64,000 nt of DNA from Pycnococcus provasolii (Eukaryota > Chlorophyta > Pseudoscourfieldiophyceae > Pseudoscourfieldiales > Pycnococcaceae): NCBI GenBank assembly GCA_938743325.2, contig OW568887.1, positions 310,001-374,000 of the forward strand. The letters run 5' to 3'. Position 1 is the first letter of the stretch, and each line of letters opens with the position of its first letter. Made by a program: the position numbers and the translations under genes. This document shows positions 19,479 to 30,000 of this stretch, in pieces. The notes under the pieces were generated by a model, which was given only the letters and a program-made list of their open reading frames with translations, was not told the DNA's origin and made no database searches.

Positions 19479-19804
19479 GATAGAAGTCTTCTAGGGAAGG
19501 GATGACAAATGAGCCCGACAACGCGTCGCAGGGGATGGATGCTTCGGAGGGGGAGGGGAGGGAGGAAAACGGTTCAACAACCAACCGAAAGCCTAACCCT
19601 AACCCTAACCCTCTCCCCAGAAAAAACAACTACGAGAGGGGAAACAACGCGGTTATCTGACTTGCCATACCAACCTATCGTAGCCCTTAAGAGTGGCTGG
19701 CACTTCATTGACGTGGCGCAGGTTTATACATCGTCATATGTTGGTACACGCGCAATTTAAAGGCGCAAGCTTTGGTACATATCGCTAGTGGCTAGGCTTG
19801 TTCC
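19479..19804. other. Auxilin promoter region
   Basis: 326 bases between the auxilin start and the Nudix stop. They hold the telomere-like array and one CTATCGTAG motif at 19675-19683. No gene was seen. Confidence 0.45.
19592..19612 (-). repeat. Interstitial (TTAGGG)n array upstream of auxilin
   Basis: About three CCCTAA units on the + strand, roughly 115 bases before the auxilin start codon. They read TTAGGG in the direction of that gene. Confidence 0.85.
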
Positions 19805-20743
19805 TCATCCCTCTAGCAAAAGCTTTTGTAGGACGAATCTGTGCCCGAGCGCAATGCCCTCGCCCATCGCATTCGGATACACGCCTTCGAGCTGGGACGC
19901 CATGAGGCCATCAGATACCCTTTCAGCCTCGTGAGGTGTGCTTCCGTCGTCGAACACGATTCTTCGCAGCGCGTCTCTTGTTATCCAAACGGCGGCATCC
20001 ACCTCATCCGCCGACGGGTGCAGCGCCTCCGTATCCAAGCAATCCGCGGTGAATCCCACCATGAGCGCGTGTGCGCGCATGCCGTCCCCTGATGTACAAG
20101 CACTCGCATCAACCGGGTACGCAGACTCCCACGCCGCGACGCAGCGAAGGTTTTCCGCGCAGACGAGTAGACCCGTCTCCTCGAGGACTTCTCTCGCCGC
20201 TGCCTCCTCAACCGTCTCTCCGTCGTCGACGGCGCCACCAGGTACCACCCAAGCACATGGGAAGCTGCGCATGTGTGCTGGCCGTCGCGTCAGCAGCACG
20301 GCGCCGTCTACTTTTCTCGTGACGACAACGACAGCCGCCGCCTTGACGCCCATGCGTGCACGCTCCTCCGACACCTTGACGGACGCCGTTTCGCTCTCTA
20401 GGTGTGTCCACAGACTTCTCTGCGAACCGCACATCACTTGGTACACGACCGCGTCTTTGCTCTCGTCAACGGCAGTGGAGTTTTCGTCGTCGTCACCTAC
20501 TGGCCCAACAGTCAGCTGATTCACACCACAGAGCAGGTTGACGGGCGCGACGATGTAGTCACCATGTTTTCCCATGATGTTTTGAAGATCGCCGGAACGC
20601 CGCAACCAGGACACAGAAGGAGTGTGGTGGCGCGTGATGCGCGTTCCGAACCGCGCCTCAACCGCGCCGAGTGGTGACGGAGCAGAAGCAGACGCAGACG
20701 CAGAAGCAGGCGACGGAGCAGGCAGCACGGTCACACGAGGCAT
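19805..20743 (-). CDS. Nudix hydrolase
   Basis: 312 residues from the ATG at 20743. A Nudix box lies at about 164-187: GGAVDDGETVEEAA then REVLEETG, matching GX5EX7REUXEEXGU with all metal-binding glutamates. It is preceded by VVTRKVDGAVLLTRRP and AWVVPGGA. Such enzymes cleave nucleoside diphosphates linked to another moiety. The substrate is not evident, though the overall layout is reminiscent of NUDT17-type proteins. The frame stays open upstream to 20872, but there it translates a telomere-like repeat (Asn-Pro codons), so the inner ATG is preferred. The N-terminal 40 residues are Pro/Ala/Ser-rich. Confidence 0.85.
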   Translation of the reverse strand: MPRVTVLPAPSPASASASASAPSPLGAVEARFGTRITRHHTPSVSWLRRSGDLQNIMGKHGDYIVAPVNLLCGVNQLTVGPVGDDDENSTAVDESKDAVVYQVMCGSQRSLWTHLESETASVKVSEERARMGVKAAAVVVVTRKVDGAVLLTRRPAHMRSFPCAWVVPGGAVDDGETVEEAAAREVLEETGLLVCAENLRCVAAWESAYPVDASACTSGDGMRAHALMVGFTADCLDTEALHPSADEVDAAVWITRDALRRIVFDDGSTPHEAERVSDGLMASQLEGVYPNAMGEGIALGHRFVLQKLLLEG

Positions 20744-20822
20744 GGCCGTCGTTAAAGTACGACTGACGAGCGATGATGACGGAAAAGCAACGGAGAGGCT
20801 TTTCCGAAAAGAAAAGAAAAGA

Positions 20823-20838
20823 TTAGGGTTAGGGTTAG
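20823..20838 (+). repeat. Short (TTAGGG)n array in the Nudix leader
   Basis: Two and a half units lie about 80 bases before the Nudix ATG, probably within its 5' leader. Confidence 0.8.
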
Positions 20839-21037
20839 CGGTTCGCCATTTGGCCTGATGTGTGCACAGCAACTAAAGGTACAACAACGACGTCGTCAAG
20901 CGGCAAGCGTCGCTGTGACGGCGCCAGTGTTGACTACTTGAAAGGGTGAGGGCCTTGTTAGACCCTTGACTACTTGAAGTGTGTGAACGACGTAAAGTAC
21001 AATTTACTTACAGAGTAAGCAAAAATCACAGAGCTTG

Positions 21038-21337
21038 TTAGGCTTGTCTATTCCCTCTGATTCTCGTTCGCATGTCCACCTGTCCGCGTTTGCAGTTGAA
21101 GTACGCGATTCTCAGGTTTGTGCACTTCTCAAACTCCTTTAGCTGTTGCTGTTGTTGCTGTGTTGCAGACGCCGCCGGTGATGCCGATCCCGAGCCTTCT
21201 GCTGGGTCGTTATGAGACGCCGACGCGGACATGAGTTTCAGGCACGTCTTAATGTCTTGTTTGTCGCGCGTGCAGCACGGCGACGCGCCCACGCACGCGA
21301 TGAGGCGGTCGAGCTGAGGACGGCAGCTCTTGGACAT
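21038..21337 (-). CDS. COA5: Cytochrome c oxidase assembly factor COA5/PET191
   Basis: 99 residues. The twin CX9C signature is clear: CRPQLDRLIAC at 5-15 and CTNLRIAYFNC near 72-82, followed by the family's KRGQVDMRTRIRG tail. Between them is a Ser/Ala-rich and polyglutamine insert of about 30 residues that is longer than usual. The protein acts in the mitochondrial intermembrane space, where oxidative folding traps CX9C proteins, and supports complex IV assembly. The ATG at 21337 agrees with the family's N-terminus (MSKSC). Confidence 0.9.
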   Translation of the reverse strand: MSKSCRPQLDRLIACVGASPCCTRDKQDIKTCLKLMSASASHNDPAEGSGSASPAASATQQQQQQLKEFEKCTNLRIAYFNCKRGQVDMRTRIRGNRQA

Positions 21338-21555
21338 ATTTATGTATACTTACTGTATTACTACTGGATAGGTATCAGCGCCAAGAATGATCACCCAATT
21401 ACGACAAGAATAACCGGCGAGGAGGGAATAAAATGACGGATCAGAGACACGACAAAACGGTTCGTCTGCCCCCTACGATAGTCTCATGAAACCTAATCAA
21501 GTTTGCACACGAACCCCTCACCCGAACCCCATAAAGGTAGGTCCCGTAGAAGGGT

Positions 21556-21588
21556 CCCTAACCCTAACCCTAACCCTAACCCTAACCC
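21556..21588 (-). repeat. Interstitial (TTAGGG)n array, about five units
   Basis: Five CCCTAA units on the + strand about 220 bases upstream of COA5. They read TTAGGG toward that gene. Confidence 0.93.
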
Positions 21589-22090
21589 AGTTCCCCCTTT
21601 TAAACCCCCTTTTAAAAACCCCTTAATAAAACCCCTACCGGTAACCCCTTAAAATGTGGTGCAAATAAATGCAACTGGGAGACCCGGGCCCGGGGGTCAC
21701 AGGGGGGGGTGGTTTGAATTCCATGCATTGACAGATGGAACCAAGGGACAGACAGATTTCCCCCAGAAGGGTCAGATTTCCCCTCAATCAGGCAGGCAGG
21801 CGACTAGCTAGGGGAGAGGATTCCCCATTTCCCCCCCAACCTGGCCGAAGCCCCCCCTCGAGAATTCCACCCGGAGGCTCCTCCCCCTTGCTTTCCCCCC
21901 CCCCCCCTTAAGTGGTTTCGTTTTGGGGGGAACGAACAGAACACTCGCGCTTTTTGGAATAGAACATTCCGCACACTTCCCGATTCCAGGAGATTCAAAC
22001 AATACACATTTATCACGTCAACAAACTAGGCTGCCTTTGTCTCTCTGTGTTGTCTCTCTTGGCAGCTGCCTGCCTTTGTCTCTCTCTCCT

Positions 22091-22123
22091 GTGTGTGTGT
22101 GTGTGTGTGTGTGCGTGTGTGTG
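22091..22123. repeat. (GT)n microsatellite
   Basis: About 16 GT units with one interruption, in the probable MYB leader. Confidence 0.9.
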
Positions 22124-22349
22124 TCACTTTCCTCTTCCACTTCGTTCGGTGTTTTCCTCACTTCATCTTCATTCGCACATTCATTGTTCCAGCACATTCG
22201 ATTCGTCCTCCATTCGGTTCCTATTATTCTTATTCCTGATTGTCAAGACTACCTAGGGAGGTGGTGGTGGTGGTCGTCGTCGTGGTCTTCTCAGACTTCT
22301 CTTCTCAGATTGTCGACGTGCACGGGAATATCACCACAAACTGTTCATC

Positions 22350-22575
22350 ATGTCGCTGCTGTGTGAAAATCACAACCATCAGCTCAAAGCAAACATAGAC
22401 GACGACGACGACGACGACGACTTGTTCAAGCAAATGGTTCCAACCGACCTAAGCGAGGAGGACCACTCGGCTCAACCAACTGCGGTGACACGGCGTGTCT
22501 CCACGAGATCAGCAGGAGGAGGGAGGTGCATTCCCGTTGTGACACTGTCCGCTGCTGCTCACGACAACGACAACG

Positions 22576-22606
<31 letters not shown>

Positions 22607-24161
22607 CGGCGCAAGCACAAGTCAGCTTAAGCTGTCGTCGTCGACGCGACGCACGCGAACGCGAAGGGTCACGGAAAACAGAAGCAGCTGGTCAGCCAAA
22701 GAGGACTCCACGCTCCCGAAGCTCGTTCAAAAACACACAAACAACGAAACCATGCTCACGCAGTGGAGCATTGTCGCGAAAGAACTCGGAACGAAGCGAA
22801 CAGGCAAGCAGTGCCGCGAACGCTGGCTGAACCACCTACGACCGGGAATCACGAGAAACAAAATGTGGGACGCGACAGAAGAGCACAGTCTCGTGCTGTT
22901 GCACAAGCAGATCGGCAATCGATGGGCAGCCATTGCCGCGCAGCTCGGTGGCGAGAGGACGGAGAACAGCGTGAAGAACCACTGGAACGCCACGATGCGA
23001 CGAAAGAATCTGTGGACGATAGAAAGTAGCCAGTGTACACCACTCATGAAATACATAAGGCAGCTTGAGCGCGAACGCGGCGCTGACCCGCACAGCAAAC
23101 ACGGCGAGAGCGAAGCGACGTTGACAGAAGAAGATGTTGGCGGCAACGTGACCGACACACATAATGTCGACAATGCGGCGACTGTCAGTGCTGGTGCTGA
23201 TAGGAGAAAGCCACGGATGAAGCGTAAGCGCAGCACTGGAAGTGGCAGCAGTGGCGCCAGTACAAACACGCCGGTGACGACAGGAAGCGGAAGCAGCAGG
23301 CTCCAGCGCCGCCGTCGGGTTCCCGCCAACGATGCTGACGGCGATCCGCCGCCGCCGCCGCCGCCGCCTCCACCTCCCCTGCCAACGCCGCCAAAGCCTG
23401 CTTTGCCCATGCCACCAACTCCAGGCGAGTGCATGCTTCCCATTCTCGCCACCCCTCTTTCTCATGCGACGAGCTTGCTTCAACGCTTTGTCGAGAATGA
23501 GGATACCGAGAATCTGCTTCTCGATGTCGACGACGACGACGACGATGGTGATGATGATGATGATGATCAGTATGACGTGGTGCATGATGATGATGACGGG
23601 GCGGAGGACGACGAGGAGGACGATGATGACGAACAGGAGGAGGAAGAAGAAGAAGGCGAGCTTTTAATGGGCGTCGACAACTGCCATATCGATGTGCATG
23701 AGCATGAGCGTGAGCAGGGAGCACATGAGCACCACCATCACACGTTTGACAGTCTCGTCGCGCAACAATCACATCTCCCATGTGTACCAGACAATGCCAC
23801 CGCTGCCGCATGTCCACCAAGCCTCGACGACGACGACGCCAAGGGATCCTCCTGCATGCGATGCCTCCTGCCTACGATGTGCTGTGTCTGTGGCCACGCT
23901 GCGCGCGTCGCATCCTCACGTCTCGCAGCTGTTCATCTGTCGACCGAATATGGAACCTCAACGGTGGCAGCGGGTCCATCGACCGTATATGGAACCTCCA
24001 TGGTGGCAGCGCCGGCGCCATGCCCCGATGGCGATGGCGGCGCGCATGCGTCGCCACTGCTCTGCGACTCGGGTGCTCTGCTTGAGCACATGACTATCAC
24101 CACCACCACCAATACCACGACGGATGAGCTCTTTTGGCTGATGCCATCGACTCTGGCTTAG
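22350..24161 (+). CDS. R2R3-type MYB transcription factor
   Basis: 603 residues. Two MYB repeats lie at about 112-167 (SSWSAKEDSTLPKLV to GKQCRERWLNHLRPGI) and 168-218 (KMWDATEEHSLVLLHKQIGNRW to NSVKNHWNATMRRK). The recognition-helix motifs CRERWLNHL and NSVKNHWN are canonical. The first repeat contains a small insertion (KHTNNETMLTQ) compared with typical plant MYBs. The rest is low complexity: poly-Asp near 18-24, poly-Asn near 72-85, polyproline near 332-342, a long Asp/Glu tract near 392-435 and a histidine run, many from triplet expansions. It is a nuclear DNA-binding protein; target genes are unknown. Confidence 0.9.
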
Positions 24162-24309
24162 TTATCGTTTTGTTCTCACATTTTTCGTTTTTCATGTTTC
24201 TATGGCATTGTTTTTTTCCATCAAGGGTGAGACCTGTGTAATTCCATTCTGTTGCCAAATCAAGCCAATCAATATTGATTATTCGTACCTTGGAATAAGA
24301 TGAATCGTT

Positions 24310-25170
24310 TTATGGAGGCTGTTCCATCGCGTCAGTGCTAGGCGACTCCGTAACCACAATAACTCGTCCAGTCGTACGCCCCCATTGCATCGCACACGCG
24401 CCGACAAGCCACAGAAACAACGTCATCGTCCAGTAGACGTCCAGCCATGCAATCGCGCCGCCCACACTCGCATATCCAACAGCCATGCCACACAGGTGTC
24501 CTGCGAACGAACTCGTGGGTACGAGAGCCTTGGAGGCAAACAGGAGAACCCACGGGTGGGTTCTCGGATCGGAGAGTATCGGTATTTCGCGTCCGTGAGA
24601 TGGTAGCAGCGAAATGTCACCCGCGTGCACTAGCTGCACAGCCATGGCAAACAGCGCGCCGGAGAATCCAACCGTCATGGACGTATCTCTCTCTTCCGTC
24701 GCCGCTGTCACTGAGTGAAAGAGTGGGAGAAGATCCGTCGTGCCTGACCTTCTTAAGGCGAGCGCGCGTTGTCCAGCTTGCTGCGTCGCAAGCACGACGA
24801 GCAGGAGTATCGAGGGCAGCACGCTAAACTGCACGAGCAGTGTTGCGTATTTGACAGGTCCCAGTGTGATTTCCAGCGAGGATCCGAGCGACCAGAGCGC
24901 GCAGATGTTCATGACAAGATGCGCGAGTGATGCGTGTACCAAGCTCGACGTCAGTAAACGGTAGTACTGTTTATGTGCGAGCACTCTGTGAAGGTTGAGT
25001 CCTAAGTCCGGCAACGTCATGAACGCCGACGACGACGACGCCGATGACGACGAGGACGTGTTAGCCCCGCCACCACTACTGCTGACGAGGAAGTGCACGG
25101 CAGCGAGCAGCATGCAGACGCACGACGTGAGCGGCGCCTGGTACACTCTGTAGAGCAGAGGCACGCCCAT
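24310..25170 (-). CDS. Rhomboid-family intramembrane protease
   Basis: 286 residues with about six membrane segments. The Ser-His dyad is present: VGFSGALFAM near residues 166-175 (GxSG) and GHLCGMAVGY near 222-231. The family's HxxxN-type motif appears as HASLAHLVMNI. These enzymes cut transmembrane helices of other proteins. The short N-terminus has no targeting peptide, so Golgi, ER or another endomembrane is more likely than an organelle, but this is inference. A poly-Ser loop follows the first membrane segment. It is divergently paired with the VAT1-like gene across about 225 bases that contain a TTAGGG array. Confidence 0.85.
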   Translation of the reverse strand: MGVPLLYRVYQAPLTSCVCMLLAAVHFLVSSSGGGANTSSSSSASSSSAFMTLPDLGLNLHRVLAHKQYYRLLTSSLVHASLAHLVMNICALWSLGSSLEITLGPVKYATLLVQFSVLPSILLLVVLATQQAGQRALALRRSGTTDLLPLFHSVTAATEERDTSMTVGFSGALFAMAVQLVHAGDISLLPSHGREIPILSDPRTHPWVLLFASKALVPTSSFAGHLCGMAVGYASVGGAIAWLDVYWTMTLFLWLVGACAMQWGRTTGRVIVVTESPSTDAMEQPP

Positions 25171-25228
25171 CGCATGCCATACGAGGTTGATGAAAACTCA
25201 TGGCGAGGGTGAAGGGAAAGGGAGGCGA

Positions 25229-25263
25229 TTAGGGTTAGGGTTAGGGTTAGGGTTAGGGTTAGG
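25229..25263 (+). repeat. Interstitial (TTAGGG)n array, about six units
   Basis: A perfect array 59 bases upstream of the rhomboid start codon and 132 bases upstream of the oxidoreductase start. Confidence 0.95.
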
Positions 25264-25394
25264 AGGCCATCTCCTCTTTTAACATCTTTCTCCTCTCCGG
25301 AGGCATTCGCGTGTACGCTCGCTCATAATCTCTCTCGTCACGTCAGCAGTTTGTACTTTGTTTGACGCCACTGGGTCACTCTCGCTCTTTTGGC

Positions 25395-26881
25395 ATGTGC
25401 ACGCGTCTACGGGTACTCACGCGTAATAATAGTCAACTCACGATACGTTTAGGAGGGAGGAGCGGTGGTGTGGTGCGTCGTGACTACTCTGCAGCCTTTA
25501 AGCTACCTTTTAAAAGGGACACCTTTCCGCCTTTTCGCTGCCTTTCTACTGCCGCCTTGGATAAGAATAATTACTCCGGCACTGAGTCAGCGATGAATTC
25601 ACGTCAGCGCGTTCTCATCACCGCGCCGGGCGGATACGACAAACTTCAACTCGAAAACTTACCGGATGACGCTTTCATGCTCGGGGGGAAGACGACGTGC
25701 GATGCCCAAAGCGCGTGCCCAGAAGGGCACGTCGCAGTACAGGTGCACGGAGCGGGCGTCAACTACGCTGACATATGCATTCGGTGGGGCCTGTACGGCT
25801 CATACAAAAGATTCGTCGGCTACCCAGGCACACCAGGATTCGAATTCTCAGGCACCGTTCAGGCAGTTGGCAGCGGCGTCGCCCAATTCAAGCCTGGACA
25901 AAAGGTGTTCGGTGTGACGCTCTTCGGTGCTTACGCAACACACGTTTGCGTGCCTGCGTCGCAACTGTTTGCTCTTCCTTCGAAGCTGACGCTCGACGAA
26001 GGAGCGGGATTTTGCTGCACAGCTCTCACAGCCTTCTACGCCATCGACAGGCTAGCGAGTAGCAGAAAGGGCGAAACGGTTTTGATTCACAGCGCGGCGG
26101 GGGGTGTCGGCTCTATGCTCGTTCAACTTGCCAGGGCGCGTGGGTGTACCGTCGTTGGCGTCGTAGGGCGACGGGCGAAGGCGACTGTTGCATTTGGCGC
26201 AGGCTGTGACGCTGTTGTGGAGAAGGAGACTGGCGGCATAGCAACGAAGGCTGCAGGTGAGATCTCGTGGTTGCCTGACCGGCCGACTGAGCCGCTGGCG
26301 GGTAAGAACCTTGCCACCGCACTCGAGACCGCAGGCTGTCTCGTGGGCGGCAAGGTACGGGACAACACCCCTGCCGTTGGACCTTTCAATGCTGTGTTCG
26401 ACGCGAACGGCGTCGCGACACTGCGCATGAGCTACAATCTTCTAGCGCCAACTGGAAGATTGGTAGTGTATGGCTTTCATTCCATGCTACCACGCGAGGG
26501 AGGAAAACTTGGACTGGTCTCTTGGATCAAGCTTGCTTGGGACTTCGTGCGAACGCCACGATTCGGCCCGATGGCGGTACGTCACCTCTAAGGCTCTAAT
26601 CATCCATGGCCGAATAAATGAACAATTTACTAATCGAAACACATTAAAAAAAAACAAATCAGCTCACGTCGGATAATCGAAGTGTGATGGGATTCAACCT
26701 CTCCTATCTGTTTGACGAACAGGAGGCTCTTCAGGAGTCGATGAAATCGCTGCTGGAGTTAGTAAATCGTGGCGAGCTCAAGGTGAGCACTGTGACGACA
26801 TTCCAGCTGCGCGACGTGGCGGGCGCGCACGCGTCGTTGGAATCGGGCCTAACCACAGGAAAAATCGTTCTTTTGTGCTAA
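25395..26881 (+). CDS. VAT1-like zinc-independent quinone oxidoreductase, one intron
   Basis: Exons 25395-26576 and 26663-26881 give 466 residues. The 86-nt intron starts GTACGT and ends AAATCAG. Joining the exons in phase 0 yields LTSDNRSVMGFNLSYLFD, the expected continuation of the VAT1/medium-chain reductase family, which confirms the splice. The core has GVNYADICIRWGLYG, PGFEFSGTVQAVG and the NADPH-binding AAGGVGSMLVQLARARG. Zinc ligands are absent, as in quinone reductases. The first 75 residues are basic and Ser-rich and may be an organelle transit peptide. An alternative ATG at 25593 starts right at the enzyme core. The intron is noticeably AT-rich. Confidence 0.85.
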
Positions 26882-27063
26882 AGTAAAAATTTTGATGATG
26901 ATGTATGTAGATGTTGTTACAATTTGTATGGTGCATGTCGTATAGTCGTGCTTCTTGTGCACGCTTGTGCACTCTCTCTCTTTCTTTCTCTTTCACTCTC
27001 AATCTCACTCCCTCAAACACTCACACAAATCAAAGGAGTAGTCAAAGTATTATGTGTCTAACC

Positions 27064-30000
27064 TTAGCTTCGCTCGTAGAATAAAACGAGAGGCTGCAGA
27101 GATTCGCGCTTCATCTGCGCAACCACCTCGCTCCACTCGCCAATGACGGTGGACACGTCATCGTTGAAGCACGTCCACTTGCCATCCTCCAAAGTCGCAC
27201 ACGTCTCGCGACGGGCAGTGAGGATGCGAGGTTTGCGTGCTATGCTCTCGCCGCTCTCGTCGTCAGCCACGGCAGGGGCGGACGCCTGAACCATGGGCTG
27301 CCAGCAGAATGCCTTGTAGTGCGAGCCGGCATAGCACGCAACCGCACGAAGGCGATACGTACTGCCGCCATCTTTGCCGCATGCACCTGGCGCGAGATCG
27401 AACACCTCCTTGAGCTCCAGCTCGAGGCCAAGCGACGATGCCACTGTGGCAACGTCGCTCGTGGGAGCACGCTGCGTCTCCCAGCACACCAAAAGGCTGA
27501 GGCACGACGGCGCATGGTGCACGCGCTCGCTCACCGGATTGAGGTGCTGGCACGACGAACAAGTTCGATCCGTGCCCTGCTTCTGCTGGATCTCCACCGC
27601 ACCGAGCAGGGAGCCGAATGACGTGTCGCGGCTGCGGGCGCTCTCCTTGGCGTTCCGAAGCAGCTGCGCGTGCACGAGGTGGAACGGCTTGGCGTACCGC
27701 AGGTGCGTCTCCACCGCGCCGCATGAGCGGCATTGCGTGTACTGCTCCACGTCCAGCGCCAGCTCGGCGTGAGCAAGGCTCATCTGGTCGTACTCGTCCA
27801 AGCCACCCTTCGAGGACGGCGGCGCGTCGGCAGACGACGCGTCCGCAACCTCCCTCTTCTTGCTAAATGTGCGGTGCAAACTCTCATACAGCACGTGCAT
27901 CACCTCACTTGCGTCGGACATCTCGCGAAGCTTGAAGGCGTCTCCACCGCATGCAGCAAGCGCCGCGCGCAGTCGCGCCGGCGCCACAACCTTGCGCGAG
28001 GCTGGGCCACCTGGCCCAGAGGGTCGGGCCGCGTCCATTGCCGAGAACACCTCGATCAATTCGCGACTCACCGCACCAGATGGCTCACCGGCATCAACCG
28101 CGCCGGAGTCAGACGAGAGCAGCCTACGCCGGAACGGGCGAAGGTGGTAGAGGCCCTGCACAGCCACGTTCAGGAAGCAGTTGTGCTCCCCGCTCGTGTT
28201 GCTCAGCCCCGCGCTGGCAACGGGCTTCACCGCCACAGCGGAAGGTGCAGGTGCCGCGGCGCCGTTGCCGTTGGATGAGTTCCCCTTGTTTCCCTTTTTA
28301 CCACCTCCAGAGCTTCCATTCGGCTGTTGCTGCTGAGGTGGCGGAGGCGGTGGCTGCTGCTGCTGAGGCATCGGCGGAACCGACGGCGGCACGCCATTCG
28401 GCGGCATGGGTGGTGGAGGCACGCCATTAGGCGGCATGGGTGGAGGCGGTCCACCAGGCGGAGGCGGTCCGCCAGGCGGGACTGGCGGGCCTGGTGGAGG
28501 TGGAACGCCATTCGGCGGCATGGGTGGCCGCACGACGCCATTCGGCGCCATCATCTGCGGGGGCATCATGGTGCCACCCGGGCCGTGAACTGGCAGCATG
28601 CCAGGAACACCGGGATACACACCGGGCATCGTCGGTGGGCCGATCGGCATGTGCGGGGGCATGCCATAGCCTGGCATCGCATAAGGTGGCATACCAGGAT
28701 ATGACCCCGGCATGGAGGTGGCCGGCGGAGGTGGCACCGGCATGCCAGCGACACCGTTCGGCGCCATTGGGTGCGTCGGAACGCCCGGAGGTCCTGGCGG
28801 CGTCATCACAGGCGGCATGCCAGGTCGCGGTGGACCGGGTGGCACACCGCCCATTGGCGGCGGGGGCGCACTTCGCGCGGCAGGCACGAACGAGGCGGCG
28901 GCAATGTTCAGTCTAGATGCGCTCGAGTTGGCTGGCGTCGTGCCTGCTGCCGCGGCAGGTGCAGAGGTCTTCGCCGTATCGTCGGTTGCAGGGGCGCCAT
29001 TCTTCCCCTCCGCGCCAGAAGGCGCGAGCGTCGCGTTCGCCTCCGTTTCTGGGAAACTCGGCGCAGGCGCGAGAGCTGCCGCTCGTGATTGCGGCTGACC
29101 CGACGACGTGCGCGGTTTGCGATCCTCGACGTCTGTCGCAGACGCAGTGCCGTTGTCGCCATCAGATGGAGACGACATGGCGGCGGGTGCTGCTGCCACA
29201 GCAACGCCGTCCTTCTCGACAACGGGAACGTCGTCTTCCCTAAGCTGACGCTTGCTCCTCGCGCGAGCCTTGCGGCTTCGCTTGGCTTTGGTGTCGCCAT
29301 CTTTCTGGTCGTCCTCCTTGCCCTTGCTGCCTTCATCCTGAGTGAGCCCGGCAGCCGCGGCAGCCGCGGCAGCCTCCTCCCTCTCCGCCTCCTCGATGCG
29401 GCGTCGCCAGTGCCCATTCTCCTCCTGCAGGAGCTCCTGTCGGCGCTGCTCGAGCATTTCCTCCTCAGCCTTGCGGCGCGCTTCAATCTCCGCGGCGCGC
29501 CGCTTCCTGGCCTCCTCCTCCTCGCGCAGCTTTTCCTCCTCGCGCTGGCGAACCTCATCCTCCTTTCTCTTGCGCTCCTCCTCCTCACGCAGGCGCCGCT
29601 GCTCCTTCTCCTCCTTCTGCTTTCTCTTCTTGGCTTCGTTTTTCTTCTTTGCCGCCTCCTTCTCCGCAGCTTGCTTGTCCTTCTCAAGATCCTCGAGACC
29701 AAGCACGTCAGCTTCCGCCGCCGCCGCCTTCTTCGCGGCATGCTCCGAAGCTGCCGCCTCGATGCGCATCTGCAGGTACGGCAAGATCAGGTGCTGGCTC
29801 ACCTCCGCGCCAGGGTCAACGCACAGGATATTCGTCAGCAGCAGCTCCTGGTGCGTGAGAGCAGCCTGTGCAACTTCGATCTTGTTGTTGATCTCCTTGA
29901 TCTGCTCCTTGATCCGGTTGAAGAAGTTAAAGTCATCCTCGTCGCTGTACAGCTGCGAGTGGATGCTCTCGTGGAACTTGCGCCTCGTGCGCTCAAGCCT

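Larger units (their letters stand above)
21338..22349. other. Divergent intergenic region, COA5/MYB
   Basis: About 1 kb. It contains a CTACGATAG motif at 21475-21483, a telomere-like array, homopolymeric C and G runs near 21700 and 21895, and a (GT)n tract. The last 300 bases are pyrimidine-rich, as in the leader of the MYB gene. No gene was seen. Confidence 0.5.
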
